A model generated the notes under the pieces. It was not told the DNA's origin and ran no database searches. It worked only from the letters and a program-made list of their open reading frames with translations. The translations under genes and the position numbers were made by a program. Positions 36,226-43,675 of a DNA stretch of 60,889 bases are shown here, one piece after another. The stretch's first letter is position 1. Every line of letters starts with the position of its first letter. The DNA is taken from NCBI GenBank assembly GCA_018970145.1, contig JAGWWY010000012.1, positions 1-60,889 of the forward strand, given 5' to 3'. This DNA comes from Gammaproteobacteria bacterium (GTDB taxonomy: Bacteria; Pseudomonadota; Gammaproteobacteria; Steroidobacterales; Steroidobacteraceae).

Positions 36226-36923
36226 GTGAGTTCCACCAACAATAGTTCATAACCCGTGCCGCGAACCGAACGGATTTCGATACCGCTGGCCCCGGCTTGG
36301 GCCAGCTTGCGCCGCAGATTGCTGACGTGGGTGTCGATGCTGCGATCGTACAGCGTCAGTTTTCGCCCGAGTGCTTGCTCGGTGAGTTCGGCGCGCTCGA
36401 TCGGCTGACCGGCGGCCTTGCCGAGAAGCGTGAGAATACGTAACTCTGCCGCGGTCAAATCCAGCGCGGCATCCGCCCATGTGGCGCGCCTACGCCGCTC
36501 ATCGATCTTCAGCTTGCTGAGCTCAAGCAGGGTCGGCGTGACGTCATGCGTGGCACCTTGGGCACGACGGTGGATGGCGCGTAATCTCGCCGCTAGCTCG
36601 CGCGGGTCGAAGGGTTTGGCCAGATAATCGTCGGCCCCCAGCTCGAGCCCGAGGATGCGGTCGACCGCCTCGCCGCGCGCAGTCAGCATGAGCACCGGTA
36701 ATCGAGCATGACTTTGGCGCAACGACCGAAGCAAGTCGAAGCCGCTTGCGCCGGGTAACATGACATCGAGCACGAGCAGATCGGCCGGGCGTTCGCCTAT
36801 CGCGGCAAGACCCGTCGCGGCATCAGCCGCACACGCCACTTCGAAGCCCTCGCTGGCAAGAAACTCTTGCAGCATCGACGTGAGTTCCTGATCGTCGTCG
36901 ATGACCAATACGCGCGTCGTCAT
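36222..36923 (-). CDS. CpxR-like OmpR-family response regulator
   Basis: This 233-residue regulator has a receiver domain with acidic residues 9-11 (IDDD), phosphoacceptor Asp53 (LVLDVMLPG), TARGEAVDRILGLELGADDYLAKPFDPREL, and a winged-helix output domain (LTAAELRILTLLGKAAGQPIERAELTEQ, then RSIDTHVSNLRRKL and SVRGTGYEL). The pattern is closest to CpxR among OmpR-type regulators. It overlaps the sensor gene by 4 bases and is divergent from the Spy/CpxP-like gene; the 159 bases between them are the likely target promoter region. I found no GTAAA-N5-GTAAA CpxR box of the E. coli type there. Confidence 0.88.
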   Translation of the reverse strand: MTTRVLVIDDDQELTSMLQEFLASEGFEVACAADAATGLAAIGERPADLLVLDVMLPGASGFDLLRSLRQSHARLPVLMLTARGEAVDRILGLELGADDYLAKPFDPRELAARLRAIHRRAQGATHDVTPTLLELSKLKIDERRRRATWADAALDLTAAELRILTLLGKAAGQPIERAELTEQALGRKLTLYDRSIDTHVSNLRRKLAQAGASGIEIRSVRGTGYELLLVELT

Positions 36924-36973
36924 GGGCTCATGGTGCGATGAAGCCCAGTCATTGTCAGCCTGCGGCTCTGAAC

Positions 36974-37002
36974 TTCACAGATCTTTTCAACACCTTTGCT
37001 AT
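36974..37002 (+). promoter_or_regulatory. Candidate promoter of the Spy/CpxP-like gene
   Basis: TTCACA (36974-36979) and TGCTAT (36997-37002) are 17 bases apart, about 80 bases before the start codon. The -10 match is moderate, which would suit an activator-dependent promoter controlled by the adjacent regulator. Confidence 0.35.
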
Positions 37003-37082
37003 CTCTTGGCGGACGATACCAGACGACGGTGGTCGAAATCGGCGAGGATATCCCTCAATTCGAATGCTCACAGGAGTCCATG

Positions 37083-37739
37083 ATGCAGCCCCGAAAAGTG
37101 TTATTGCTGATTGCCACCCTTGCCGCGAGTGCCTCGCTTATGGCGGATGAGGCTGCCCCGCCGCCGCCTCCAAGTGCCCCGTTGGCGATCGACGGATTGC
37201 CGCCGCCCAAGGAGATTCGTCGTATCGTCATTCGTGGCGTCGATCAAGATCCGATCGAGACGTTGCGTATGCATCGTGGGATGCACGCGGATGGCGGCGC
37301 TCGCAAGACGATGCGAAATTGGGAAAGCATGGTGAACGAACTCGATCTGACCCCGCAGCAGCGCGGCAAGATCACCGAGCACCGCGCGACCTATCAGCCT
37401 GAGCTACGCAAGCTTCGAGAGGAGTTGCAGCAGGCACGGCGCGCATTGCGCGATACCCACCCCGGCGATGCCAAGTATTCGAGCAAAGTTGCCGAGACAG
37501 CCAAGCGTGTGGGCGAGCTGTCGGCCAAGATGGTCACTCAATCAGCGGAGCTGCGTTCCAAAGTCTGGGGCGTACTGAATCCCGAGCAGCAGAAGAAGAT
37601 GCTCGAGCGCCAGGAGACGATGCGCGAGCGTCGACAAGCCACGCGTGAGCGCATGGAGAAGGCGAAAGAGATCATGATCGAGCGTCGCGTTGAGGGCGGT
37701 GAGCGTCCGTCGATCTGGATCGAGCGCAAGCAGGATTGA
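37083..37739 (+). CDS. Spy/CpxP-like LTXXQ periplasmic protein
   Basis: This 218-residue exported protein has a signal peptide (residues 1-21, KVLLLIATLAASASLMA). The LTXXQ family signature occurs twice: LDLTPQQRGKI near 97-107 and VLNPEQQKKML near 170-180. Between them is a long, highly charged helical region (RKLREELQQARRALRDTHP), as in Spy and CpxP, which act as ATP-independent periplasmic chaperones and, for CpxP, as a brake on CpxA. AGGAG lies 6 bases before ATG 37083; ATG 37080 is 3 bases earlier and fits less well. The gene is divergent from the CpxR-like regulator, completing a Cpx-like trio. Residues 27-40 are a proline tract. Confidence 0.82.
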   Translation: MQPRKVLLLIATLAASASLMADEAAPPPPPSAPLAIDGLPPPKEIRRIVIRGVDQDPIETLRMHRGMHADGGARKTMRNWESMVNELDLTPQQRGKITEHRATYQPELRKLREELQQARRALRDTHPGDAKYSSKVAETAKRVGELSAKMVTQSAELRSKVWGVLNPEQQKKMLERQETMRERRQATRERMEKAKEIMIERRVEGGERPSIWIERKQD

Positions 37740-37767
37740 GCGCAGGTGCTTTTTCGTCATACAGCCA

Positions 37768-37801
37768 AAAAAAAGCCCGGGACGAACCCCGGGCTTTTTT
37801 C
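37768..37801. terminator. Bidirectional intrinsic terminator between the Spy/CpxP-like and HU genes
   Basis: AAGCCCGGG (37773-37781) pairs with CCCGGGCTT (37788-37796) around a 6-base loop. It has eight A on the left and six T on the right, so it works on both strands for the two convergent genes. It is the clearest terminator in the window. Confidence 0.93.
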
Positions 37802-37819
37802 TTGAACTGGACGAACGAA

Positions 37820-38131
37820 TCAGTTGACCATGTTCTTGAGATTCTTCAACGGCATGGCACGAACCTTTTTTGAGGCCGGCTTTGCCTTGAACATCATCTT
37901 CTCACCGGTGAACGGATTGACGCCTTCGCGCGCCTTCGTGGCAGGCTTCTTGACGACTTTCAGCTTGGCCAGACCCGGCAGGGTGAACAGGCCGTTGGCA
38001 CGCAAACTCTTCTTGATGATGCCGTTCAGCGAATCGAAAACGGCAGAAACATTCTTGCGAGACAACTCGGTGTCCTTCGCAATCTGATTGAGGATTTCGG
38101 ACTTGGTCGGCGGACCACCCTTTTTCGCCAT
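37820..38131 (-). CDS. HU-family DNA-binding protein
   Basis: This 103-residue nucleoid protein of the HU/IHF fold shows TKSEILNQIAKDTELSRKNVSAVFDSLNGIIKKSL in its first half. The DNA-binding arm follows (LPGLAKLKVVKKPATKAREGVNPFTGEKMMFKAKPASKKVRAMPLKNLK), where GVNPFTGE replaces the usual GRNPQTGE. It is a little longer than HU (90), as in the MbpC/HU-like group with basic ends. AGGAG precedes the ATG. It is transcribed alone: a bidirectional terminator lies downstream, and a promoter with TATAAA at 38154-38149 (minus strand) lies upstream. Confidence 0.92.
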   Translation of the reverse strand: MAKKGGPPTKSEILNQIAKDTELSRKNVSAVFDSLNGIIKKSLRANGLFTLPGLAKLKVVKKPATKAREGVNPFTGEKMMFKAKPASKKVRAMPLKNLKNMVN

Positions 38132-38148
38132 CGTGGAATTCTCCTGAA

Positions 38149-38175
38149 TTTATAGTGTGGCGCGCATTTGCGCGC
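38149..38175 (-). promoter_or_regulatory. HU-gene promoter -10 with adjacent GCGCGC palindrome
   Basis: On the minus strand TATAAA (38154-38149) lies about 20 bases before the HU start. Just upstream is the palindrome GCGCGC-ATTT-GCGCGC (38160-38175), occupying the spacer between -10 and -35. This suggests a protein-binding site or a DNA-structure-sensitive promoter. No clear -35 element is seen. Confidence 0.45.
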
Positions 38176-38238
38176 GTTTCGATTCGGGCGGAAACATAGC
38201 ACATGGATCTTTCCGCGCAAACACTTTTCGACGTTTCT

Positions 38239-38260
38239 CCCCGTAAAAAACGGGGTTTTT
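38239..38260 (+). terminator. Hairpin downstream of yggT, with a T-tract on the plus strand
   Basis: CCCCGT (38239-38244) and ACGGGG (38250-38255) form a stem with a 5-A loop, followed on the plus strand by TTTTT. The intrinsic-terminator polarity is plus, but both neighbouring genes are on the minus strand. It may stop antisense transcription into yggT, or serve as a weak hairpin end for the minus-strand operon. Confidence 0.45.
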
Positions 38261-38261
38261 C

Positions 38262-38795
38262 TCAACCGCGTAGCAAGATCAGCAGGACTTGGATGATGAT
38301 TCCTGCCCACATCGGCGACAGGTCCAGACCGCCGATCGCCGGCACCGCGCGACGGATTCGTCCTAAAACCGGCTCGCAAAGCGATTCCAGCAGCGACTGC
38401 AACGGCGAACGCACACCCGGAGAGATCATCGAGGCAAGTGCGTATACGAAGATCGCCCAAAAATACAGCCACAAGGCATTGCGTATCGACACCAGCAAAG
38501 CGGCCTGCAACCAGTCGAGGGCGCTCGGCAATGCGCCGACGAGGATGAGCGTGACTGCGGCTGTTTGAACGAGTGCAGCGGCGAAGACCGCGACGATCGA
38601 AGCGGTATCGATCCGGCCAATGGAAGGCAAAGCGCGTCGAAGCGGTAAGACCAGCCAGTTGGTGAGTTTGAGTATCGACTGGGCGATGGGATTTCTAAAG
38701 TCGGCGCGAACCCACTGCAGCAGCAGGCGGATCAGAAACAGATACAACAATAGCGACAAGAGGGTGTCAGCTACGAACAGAATGGCCTGCTGCAT
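38262..38795 (-). CDS. YggT family membrane protein
   Basis: This 177-residue integral membrane protein is built from two similar YggT modules. Each has a hydrophobic helix followed by an arginine/proline motif: WVRADFRNPIAQSILKLTNWLVLPLRR near residues 28-54 and MISPGVRSPLQSLLESLCEPVLGRIRR near 121-147. The role is not firmly known; the family has been linked to osmotic stress and membrane organisation. It follows proC with 3 bases between them, and is the last gene of the yggS-proC-yggT group and of the long minus-strand run. Confidence 0.92.
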   Translation of the reverse strand: MQQAILFVADTLLSLLLYLFLIRLLLQWVRADFRNPIAQSILKLTNWLVLPLRRALPSIGRIDTASIVAVFAAALVQTAAVTLILVGALPSALDWLQAALLVSIRNALWLYFWAIFVYALASMISPGVRSPLQSLLESLCEPVLGRIRRAVPAIGGLDLSPMWAGIIIQVLLILLRG

Positions 38796-38798
38796 TGG

Positions 38799-39620
38799 TC
38801 AGCCTCCGGTGTTGTCTGATTGCCGAGAGAGCGCTCGGCCGCGCTCGATCGCCGCGGCGACCGCTTGTTCGACGATGTGTTCGAGGTTGGCTTGGGTGAG
38901 GGTATCGAGGGCCGCGGCGGTCGTACCGCCTTTCGAGGTCACTGATCCGCGCAGGCTAGACAAAGATTCGTCGGTGGCGGCCATCAAGCCGGCTCCGTGC
39001 AAGGTCGAAGCGGCGAGCCGCGAGGCGGCATCCCGATCTAGCCCGTGCCGGACTGCCGCGTCGGCCAATGCCTCTGCCAGTCGGAAAAAATACGCAGGAC
39101 CGCTGCCGGAGAGGGCTGTCACGACATCCATCAAGCGTTCGTCATCGACCCAGACGGTGATGCCAGCCGGCGCGAGGACGCGCTCGGCTCGCTCTCGATC
39201 GGCCGCACTGACCGATTGATCCGCGTAGAGCCCGGTGGCACCCGCACCGAGTGCAGCCGGCCGGTTTGGCATCGCCCGGACGATACGCACCCGAGGGCCG
39301 CACCAGTGTTGCAATTGCGTGGTCGAGAGCCCAGCGGCGATGGAGATCACCAAGGGTTTCGATCGTTCTAACTGAGCTCGCAGTGGCGCGAGGACGGCTG
39401 CCATATCTTGGGGTTTGACCGCGAGTACCAGACAGTCGATTTCATTTGCGAATTCTTTGGCGTCGCTCGTCACACGGACTCCGAAGTCCGTCGCGAGGGC
39501 TGTGCGCAAATCGGCGTGCGGTTCGGCGACGAACAGGCTTTGCGCAGCGACACCGCTGCGTCGCAAGGCGGCAATCAGAGCGCGGCCCATATGCCCACCA
39601 CCGACGAAACCCGTTTTCAT
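38799..39620 (-). CDS. proC: Pyrroline-5-carboxylate reductase
   Basis: This 273-residue enzyme makes L-proline from pyrroline-5-carboxylate with NAD(P)H. The Rossmann motif FVGGGHMGRALI is at residues 5-16. It is followed by VLAVKPQDM near 68-76, RIVRAMPNRPAALGAGATGLY near 117-137, the family signature TALSGSGPAYFF near 167-178, and the C-terminal helix SVTSKGGTTAAAL. The frame runs 56 codons further upstream, but ATG 39620 matches the family start and overlaps the yggS stop by 4 bases. Confidence 0.95.
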   Translation of the reverse strand: MKTGFVGGGHMGRALIAALRRSGVAAQSLFVAEPHADLRTALATDFGVRVTSDAKEFANEIDCLVLAVKPQDMAAVLAPLRAQLERSKPLVISIAAGLSTTQLQHWCGPRVRIVRAMPNRPAALGAGATGLYADQSVSAADRERAERVLAPAGITVWVDDERLMDVVTALSGSGPAYFFRLAEALADAAVRHGLDRDAASRLAASTLHGAGLMAATDESLSSLRGSVTSKGGTTAAALDTLTQANLEHIVEQAVAAAIERGRALSRQSDNTGG

Positions 39621-40336
39621 GCCGGGGATTGTAGACGCTCGCCGAAGAGGGCGGTGCCCACTCGGATCACCGTCGAGCCCTCGAGGATCGCGGCGGTGAG
39701 ATCGGCGCTCATGCCCATCGACAGTGTGTCGAGTCCCGGAAACTCGGGTTGATGTGTCATCAGAAGTTGACGTAACTCTGCGAACCAACGCCGCTGCGCG
39801 CTTTCGTCGGTTTCCGCCGGCGGCAGCGCCATCAGCCCGCGTACCTGCAGTCGCGGTAGTGCCACGACGGCTCGCAGGACGGCGGGTAACTCTGCAGGCG
39901 TGAGACCCGCTTTAGTCACCTCGTCGCCGAGCTTCACTTGCAGACAGACCTGCAGCGGCGGCCCGTGCGGCGATCTTTGTTGCGACAATCGCTCGGCGAT
40001 CTTCAGCCGATCGACGGTATGGACCCAATCAAAATGCTCCGCGACAGGGCGCGTCTTGTTTGATTGCAGTTGACCGATAAAGTGCCACACCAGCTGCGGT
40101 GAACGACCCCTCAGCGCCTGGATTTTGCCGATGGCTTCTTGCAGATAGTTTTCGCCGAAGTCGCGTTGCCCTAGCTCCGCCAGAGCCACGATGGCAGCGG
40201 CCGGTTGGGTCTTGCTGACGGCCACTAGTGTGATCGATTCGATCGCGCGCTCCGCGCGAGTGGCGGCGGCGGCAATCTGGCTGCGGATCGCAGCCAATCG
40301 GCCTGCGAGATCAGACGTCGAAGACACTGTAGCCAT
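39617..40336 (-). CDS. yggS: PLP-binding homeostasis protein YggS/PLPBP
   Basis: This 239-residue protein folds like alanine racemase but has only one domain. It binds pyridoxal phosphate through Lys42 (LVAVSKTQP). It also has FGENYLQE near 69-76, WHFIGQLQSNK near 93-103, VGD-like VKLGDEVTKAGL and LSMGMSADLTAAI near 203-215, with phosphate contacts. It maintains vitamin B6 and amino-acid balance rather than catalysing a known reaction. ATG 40336 overlaps the preceding gene by 26 bases; later GTG 40327 is possible. The yggS-proC-yggT order is typical of gammaproteobacteria. Confidence 0.93.
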   Translation of the reverse strand: MATVSSTSDLAGRLAAIRSQIAAAATRAERAIESITLVAVSKTQPAAAIVALAELGQRDFGENYLQEAIGKIQALRGRSPQLVWHFIGQLQSNKTRPVAEHFDWVHTVDRLKIAERLSQQRSPHGPPLQVCLQVKLGDEVTKAGLTPAELPAVLRAVVALPRLQVRGLMALPPAETDESAQRRWFAELRQLLMTHQPEFPGLDTLSMGMSADLTAAILEGSTVIRVGTALFGERLQSPA

Positions 40337-41189
40337 CGAATACCGGACCATCGACGCAGACACGCTTCATCGCGGGCCCGGTGGGCGTCTTGACCTTGAC
40401 CGTGCAGCCCGCGCAGCCACCGACGGCGCAAGCCATGAACTCCTCGAGTGAAACTTGGCAGGGCAACTCGAAGCGTTTGGCAACACGCGTGACCGCCTCA
40501 AGCATCGGCGTAGGGCCGCAGGCAAAGATTTCGACCTCCGCTAGGGTTGCCGGCGTCAAGGTGGCGAGCCAAACGCTCGCGAGCTCCGTCACGAAGCCGT
40601 CGAAGCAGCCGGGGAAACCGCTGCGTGAAGCGAGCCGCGCCGCCACGCCCTGGGTATCGAGAGACGGCATCGTAGCGATGACACCCTCGGGTATGCCCGG
40701 CACCAGAATGGTCGATGGACGCGTCACAAACGGGAATGGAATCTCCGAACCCATGAGCACGAGTGGCTGCCAATCCTGCGGCATGCGCTCGGCCAGAAAT
40801 ACCATCGGCGGGATGCCCACGCCACCACCGATGAGCAACGGTTTGCTGCGTGCTGGATGCAGCTCGAAGGGTTTGCCGATGGGGCCGAGCACCGACAAGC
40901 GATCTCCGGCGCGTCGACGCGACAAGGCAGCCAAGCCGGGACCCACAATTTTGTAGAGGATTTCGATCCAACCTGCCTCTTGATCGACACGCATGATCGA
41001 CAGCGGTCGGCGCATCGGAATGTCGTCGTCGACTTGCAGATGCGCGAAGCTACCGGGCTCGGCACGGGCGGCACATTTTTTGGCTTCGATGCGGATGACG
41101 AACTGCTCACCGGGAAAAGTCTGCTGGGAGAGTACGACGCCATCTTCGAGGGCGATCGTGCCGCGGTGTGCCGGGTGAGTGCTCATCAT
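40311..41189 (-). CDS. pyrK: PyrK-type dihydroorotate dehydrogenase electron-transfer subunit
   Basis: This 292-residue protein of the ferredoxin-reductase fold has the FAD-binding motif RRPLSIMRV near residues 60-68, the NAD-binding GGGVGIPPMVFLAE near 120-133 and FACGPTPML near 222-230. The C-terminal [2Fe-2S] ligands are Cys254, Cys259, Cys262 and Cys278 (C-x4-C-x2-C-x15-C). The end (KRVCVDGPVFDGYSVF) is diagnostic for PyrK. PyrK normally pairs with a type 1B PyrD to pass electrons from dihydroorotate to NAD. No pyrD is in the window, although pyrB is directly upstream with a 4-base overlap. The true partner is unknown. Confidence 0.85.
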   Translation of the reverse strand: MMSTHPAHRGTIALEDGVVLSQQTFPGEQFVIRIEAKKCAARAEPGSFAHLQVDDDIPMRRPLSIMRVDQEAGWIEILYKIVGPGLAALSRRRAGDRLSVLGPIGKPFELHPARSKPLLIGGGVGIPPMVFLAERMPQDWQPLVLMGSEIPFPFVTRPSTILVPGIPEGVIATMPSLDTQGVAARLASRSGFPGCFDGFVTELASVWLATLTPATLAEVEIFACGPTPMLEAVTRVAKRFELPCQVSLEEFMACAVGGCAGCTVKVKTPTGPAMKRVCVDGPVFDGYSVFDV

Positions 41190-42154
41190 CGACCTGCCAA
41201 CAAAGTTTCGAGTACGGCCATACGCACCGCGACGCCGTTACGCACCTGATCGCGAATGACCGACTGCGGACCATCCGCGACGTCGGAGGCGATTTCGACG
41301 CCACGGTTCATCGGTTGCGGATGCATGACGAGTGCGCCGGGCTTCGCGCGTTGTAGGCGCTCGCGGGTCAAACCCCATTCCTGAAAATAACGCGCCTCGT
41401 CTGGGATGGCCGCGACGGTCATACGCTCCTTCTGGATGCGCAGCATCATCACGACATCGCAGTCGGCGATGCCGCGATCAAGGCTCTCGAAGCGTGTGCA
41501 GCCAGCGAACTCCGAGGCCTCTGGCATCAGGCCCGCGGGTGCGACGAGGCGCACCTCGCCGGCGCCGAGCGCAGTGAAAATCTGTGCAGCCGATCGCGCG
41601 ACGCGTGAATGTTTTACATCACCCACGATGGCAATGGTGAGACCGTCGATACGATCGCGGTGCTGTTGGACGGTGAGTGCATCGAGCAAGCCTTGAGTCG
41701 GATGCGAGAGACTGCCGGCGCCACCGGAGATTACGCTGACATGCGGCGCAACGTGCTTGGCCACCATTTCCGGAATCGAGGCGTCCGAATCGCGCAGGAC
41801 GAAGGCATCGACGTGCATGGATTGGAGCGTCGCCACGGTGTCGAGCACACTTTCGCCTTTAAGTCGCGACGACAGTTGCACCTCGATGTTGATGACATCG
41901 GCACCGAGCCTGCGAGCAGCGAGTTCAAAGGATACGCGTGTGCGCGTCGAGGGTTCGGCGAACATCAATGCGACCGCCGTACCGATCAGCGCATTCGAAC
42001 GCGCAGCCGGTTCTGACAGAGGCGATGAATAACGCGCTGAGCGCTCGAGCAAGTTTTCGAGCAATGACCGTGACAAACCCTCCAGCGTCAGCAGGTGGCG
42101 CAAGCTGCCGTCGCTGCGCCAAGGGTTCGAGGTCAACCTATTCATTTCAGACAT
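41186..42154 (-). CDS. pyrB: Aspartate carbamoyltransferase catalytic subunit
   Basis: This 322-residue enzyme condenses carbamoyl phosphate and aspartate, the committing step of pyrimidine synthesis. Carbamoyl-phosphate contacts are in FAEPSTRTRVSFELA near residues 65-79. SHPTQGLLDAL is near 150-160 and IAIVGDVKHSRVARS near 173-187. MLRIQKERM and VMHPQPMNRGVEI hold the aspartate site near the C-terminus. The length fits the class that associates with an inactive or active dihydroorotase; no pyrC follows. ATG 42154 lies 10 bases after the ruvX stop; the longer frame would overlap ruvX by 65 bases. Confidence 0.95.
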   Translation of the reverse strand: MSEMNRLTSNPWRSDGSLRHLLTLEGLSRSLLENLLERSARYSSPLSEPAARSNALIGTAVALMFAEPSTRTRVSFELAARRLGADVINIEVQLSSRLKGESVLDTVATLQSMHVDAFVLRDSDASIPEMVAKHVAPHVSVISGGAGSLSHPTQGLLDALTVQQHRDRIDGLTIAIVGDVKHSRVARSAAQIFTALGAGEVRLVAPAGLMPEASEFAGCTRFESLDRGIADCDVVMMLRIQKERMTVAAIPDEARYFQEWGLTRERLQRAKPGALVMHPQPMNRGVEIASDVADGPQSVIRDQVRNGVAVRMAVLETLLAGR

Positions 42155-42164
42155 GCGACAGATC

Positions 42165-42605
42165 TCAACTGAACCAGCGCTCGAGGATGATGGCTGCTGC
42201 GGCGCTGTCGATCGAGCCGCGATCGACACGACCGCGTTGCCCGCTCTGGCGACGCTCGCGTAACGCCGTCTCGGCTTCCAGCGAGGAGTAGCGCTCGTCC
42301 ACGAGTTCGACAGGCAGTGTGTAACGCTCGCTCAGCTGTTGCGCAAACCGCCGAGCCTTGCCCGTCAAGGCTTGCTCGGAACCGTCGACATTATACGGGC
42401 AGCCGACGACCAGTCGGTTTGGTGCGTGCTGTTTGATTAACGCGCTCACGCGCTGCCAATCGGTCGAATCCGGGCCACCGCGACCGGTGAGCGTTAGGGC
42501 GGTAAGCGGGCGAGCGGTTCGGGTCAGCGAATCGCCGATGGCGAGGCCGATTCGTCGCAACCCGAAGTCGAGACCGATGACGATCTCAGGCGTGGCCGGC
42601 GACAT
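42165..42605 (-). CDS. ruvX: Putative Holliday junction resolvase / pre-16S rRNA nuclease YqgF (RuvX)
   Basis: This 146-residue RNase H-fold nuclease is of the YqgF family, needed for 5' maturation of 16S rRNA in E. coli. The catalytic acid lies in IGLDFGLRRIGLAIGD (residues 10-25), with VVGCPYNVDGSEQ near 66-78, VELVDERYSSLEAE near 98-111 and SIDSAAAAIILERW at the end, which contains the last conserved aspartate. Its first 20 bases overlap the end of the yqgE gene, an arrangement also common in other gammaproteobacteria. Confidence 0.94.
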   Translation of the reverse strand: MSPATPEIVIGLDFGLRRIGLAIGDSLTRTARPLTALTLTGRGGPDSTDWQRVSALIKQHAPNRLVVGCPYNVDGSEQALTGKARRFAQQLSERYTLPVELVDERYSSLEAETALRERRQSGQRGRVDRGSIDSAAAAIILERWFS

Positions 42606-43152
42606 GGCTCATGCGAACCGGATCGACGCCGAGTTGTCGCCACACGGCATGCCAGCGATCCTCGAGCGGCATCTCGAACAGGATGCGCTCGTCGATCGGT
42701 AGGGTGATCCAGGCGTTGTCCTTCATCTCCTGCTCCAGCTGACCGGCACTCCAGCCGGCATAGCCCAGGGCGACGAAGGCGTCCCGAGGACCTTCGCCGC
42801 GCGCCATCGCAGCCAGCACATCCTTGGAGGTGGTGATCTGGATGCCCTCGGCGATCTGGTGGGATGAATCCCACTCGCCCTCAGCGCGGTGCACCACGAA
42901 GCCACGATCACGATTGACCGGCCCGCCGCGCAAAACCGGCCGTGCGCCTAGGGTGGTGTCCGCGGTTTCGAGATCCATTTGTTCGAAGACCTCGGCCAGC
43001 GTCATCGGCAAAGGTTTGTTGATGACAATGCCGAGGGCACCCCGTTCGGTGCTGTGCTCGCAGACGAGTGTGACCGATTGGGCAAACTCGGGATCAGCGA
43101 GCGAGGGCATCGCCACGAGAAGATGATTGGCCAGACTTCGATCGTCGGACAT
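42586..43152 (-). CDS. YqgE/AlgH family protein
   Basis: This 188-residue protein of the UPF0301 (YqgE/AlgH) family shows LANHLLVAMPSLADPEFAQSV near residues 8-28, ALGIVINKPLP near 41-51, VLRGGPVNRDRGFVVH near 76-91, and ALGYAGWSAGQLEQEMKDNAWI near 132-153. The biochemical role is unknown; AlgH was named from alginate regulation in Pseudomonas. ATG 43152 (MSDDRSLANHL) matches the family start; the upstream 45 codons overlap the TonB-like gene. It is followed by ruvX with a 20-base overlap. Confidence 0.92.
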   Translation of the reverse strand: MSDDRSLANHLLVAMPSLADPEFAQSVTLVCEHSTERGALGIVINKPLPMTLAEVFEQMDLETADTTLGARPVLRGGPVNRDRGFVVHRAEGEWDSSHQIAEGIQITTSKDVLAAMARGEGPRDAFVALGYAGWSAGQLEQEMKDNAWITLPIDERILFEMPLEDRWHAVWRQLGVDPVRMSHVAGHA

Positions 43153-43168
43153 GTGCCAAGTATGCGGC

Positions 43169-43675
43169 TCAGCGGTTCCGCTCGCCAGTCTCGAAACGCC
43201 ACTCGTAGGCGAACCGCAGGCTCTGCTGTCGTGCGGCGAGTGTCGCCGGGAAAGTCTCGAAGGGCGCGGCCTCTCGAACCAGATCAAGCGCCGCGCGGTC
43301 CAGTCGTCGGTCGCCGCTGCTGCGACGGATCCGCAGCTCGCCCAGGCTACCGTCGCGAGTCACGACCACCTCAAGTACCGGCGCCTTGGGCGCGGCTGCT
43401 CCCGATACGCGTTCCGGAAAGTGGCGAGTGGCGAAGAGCTCCATGCCAGCGCGCCAACGTTCGATGTACTGCTGCTCTAGGTCGACTCGCTTGCTCGAGC
43501 CAGCGCCGCTCTGCTCGATCGAAGGCCACCAACGCGCCTGCAGTTCCGTTCGCGGCGTAAGCGACTGATCGGACTCGGGCCGACCAAGACTCAAAAAAAT
43601 GGCGTGCAGCAGCGCCGCGGCAACGAGTGCAACTGCGAGTGGTCGATGTGGCTGCAACAGCCGATCCGACTTCAA
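43169..43675 (-). CDS. Short TonB-family energy-transducer-like protein
   Basis: This 168-residue protein has an N-terminal signal-anchor helix (residues 13-30, LAVALVAAALLHAIFLSL) and a C-terminal TonB-like domain (about 95-165: APVLEVVVTRDGSLGELRIRRSSG, LDRAALDLVREAAPF). The long Lys/Pro-rich spacer of classical TonB is missing; only about 60 residues link the two parts, so spanning the periplasm seems unlikely. It overlaps gshB by 4 bases. The gshB-tonB-yqgE order matches tonB3 of Pseudomonas aeruginosa, which affects twitching motility rather than iron uptake. Confidence 0.78.
   Translation of the reverse strand: MKSDRLLQPHRPLAVALVAAALLHAIFLSLGRPESDQSLTPRTELQARWWPSIEQSGAGSSKRVDLEQQYIERWRAGMELFATRHFPERVSGAAAPKAPVLEVVVTRDGSLGELRIRRSSGDRRLDRAALDLVREAAPFETFPATLAARQQSLRFAYEWRFETGERNR

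Noticed and set aside
36924..37082. Canonical CpxR box between the Cpx-like regulator and the Spy/CpxP-like gene
   Set aside because: No GTAAA-N5-GTAAA-like pair was found on either strand by eye.
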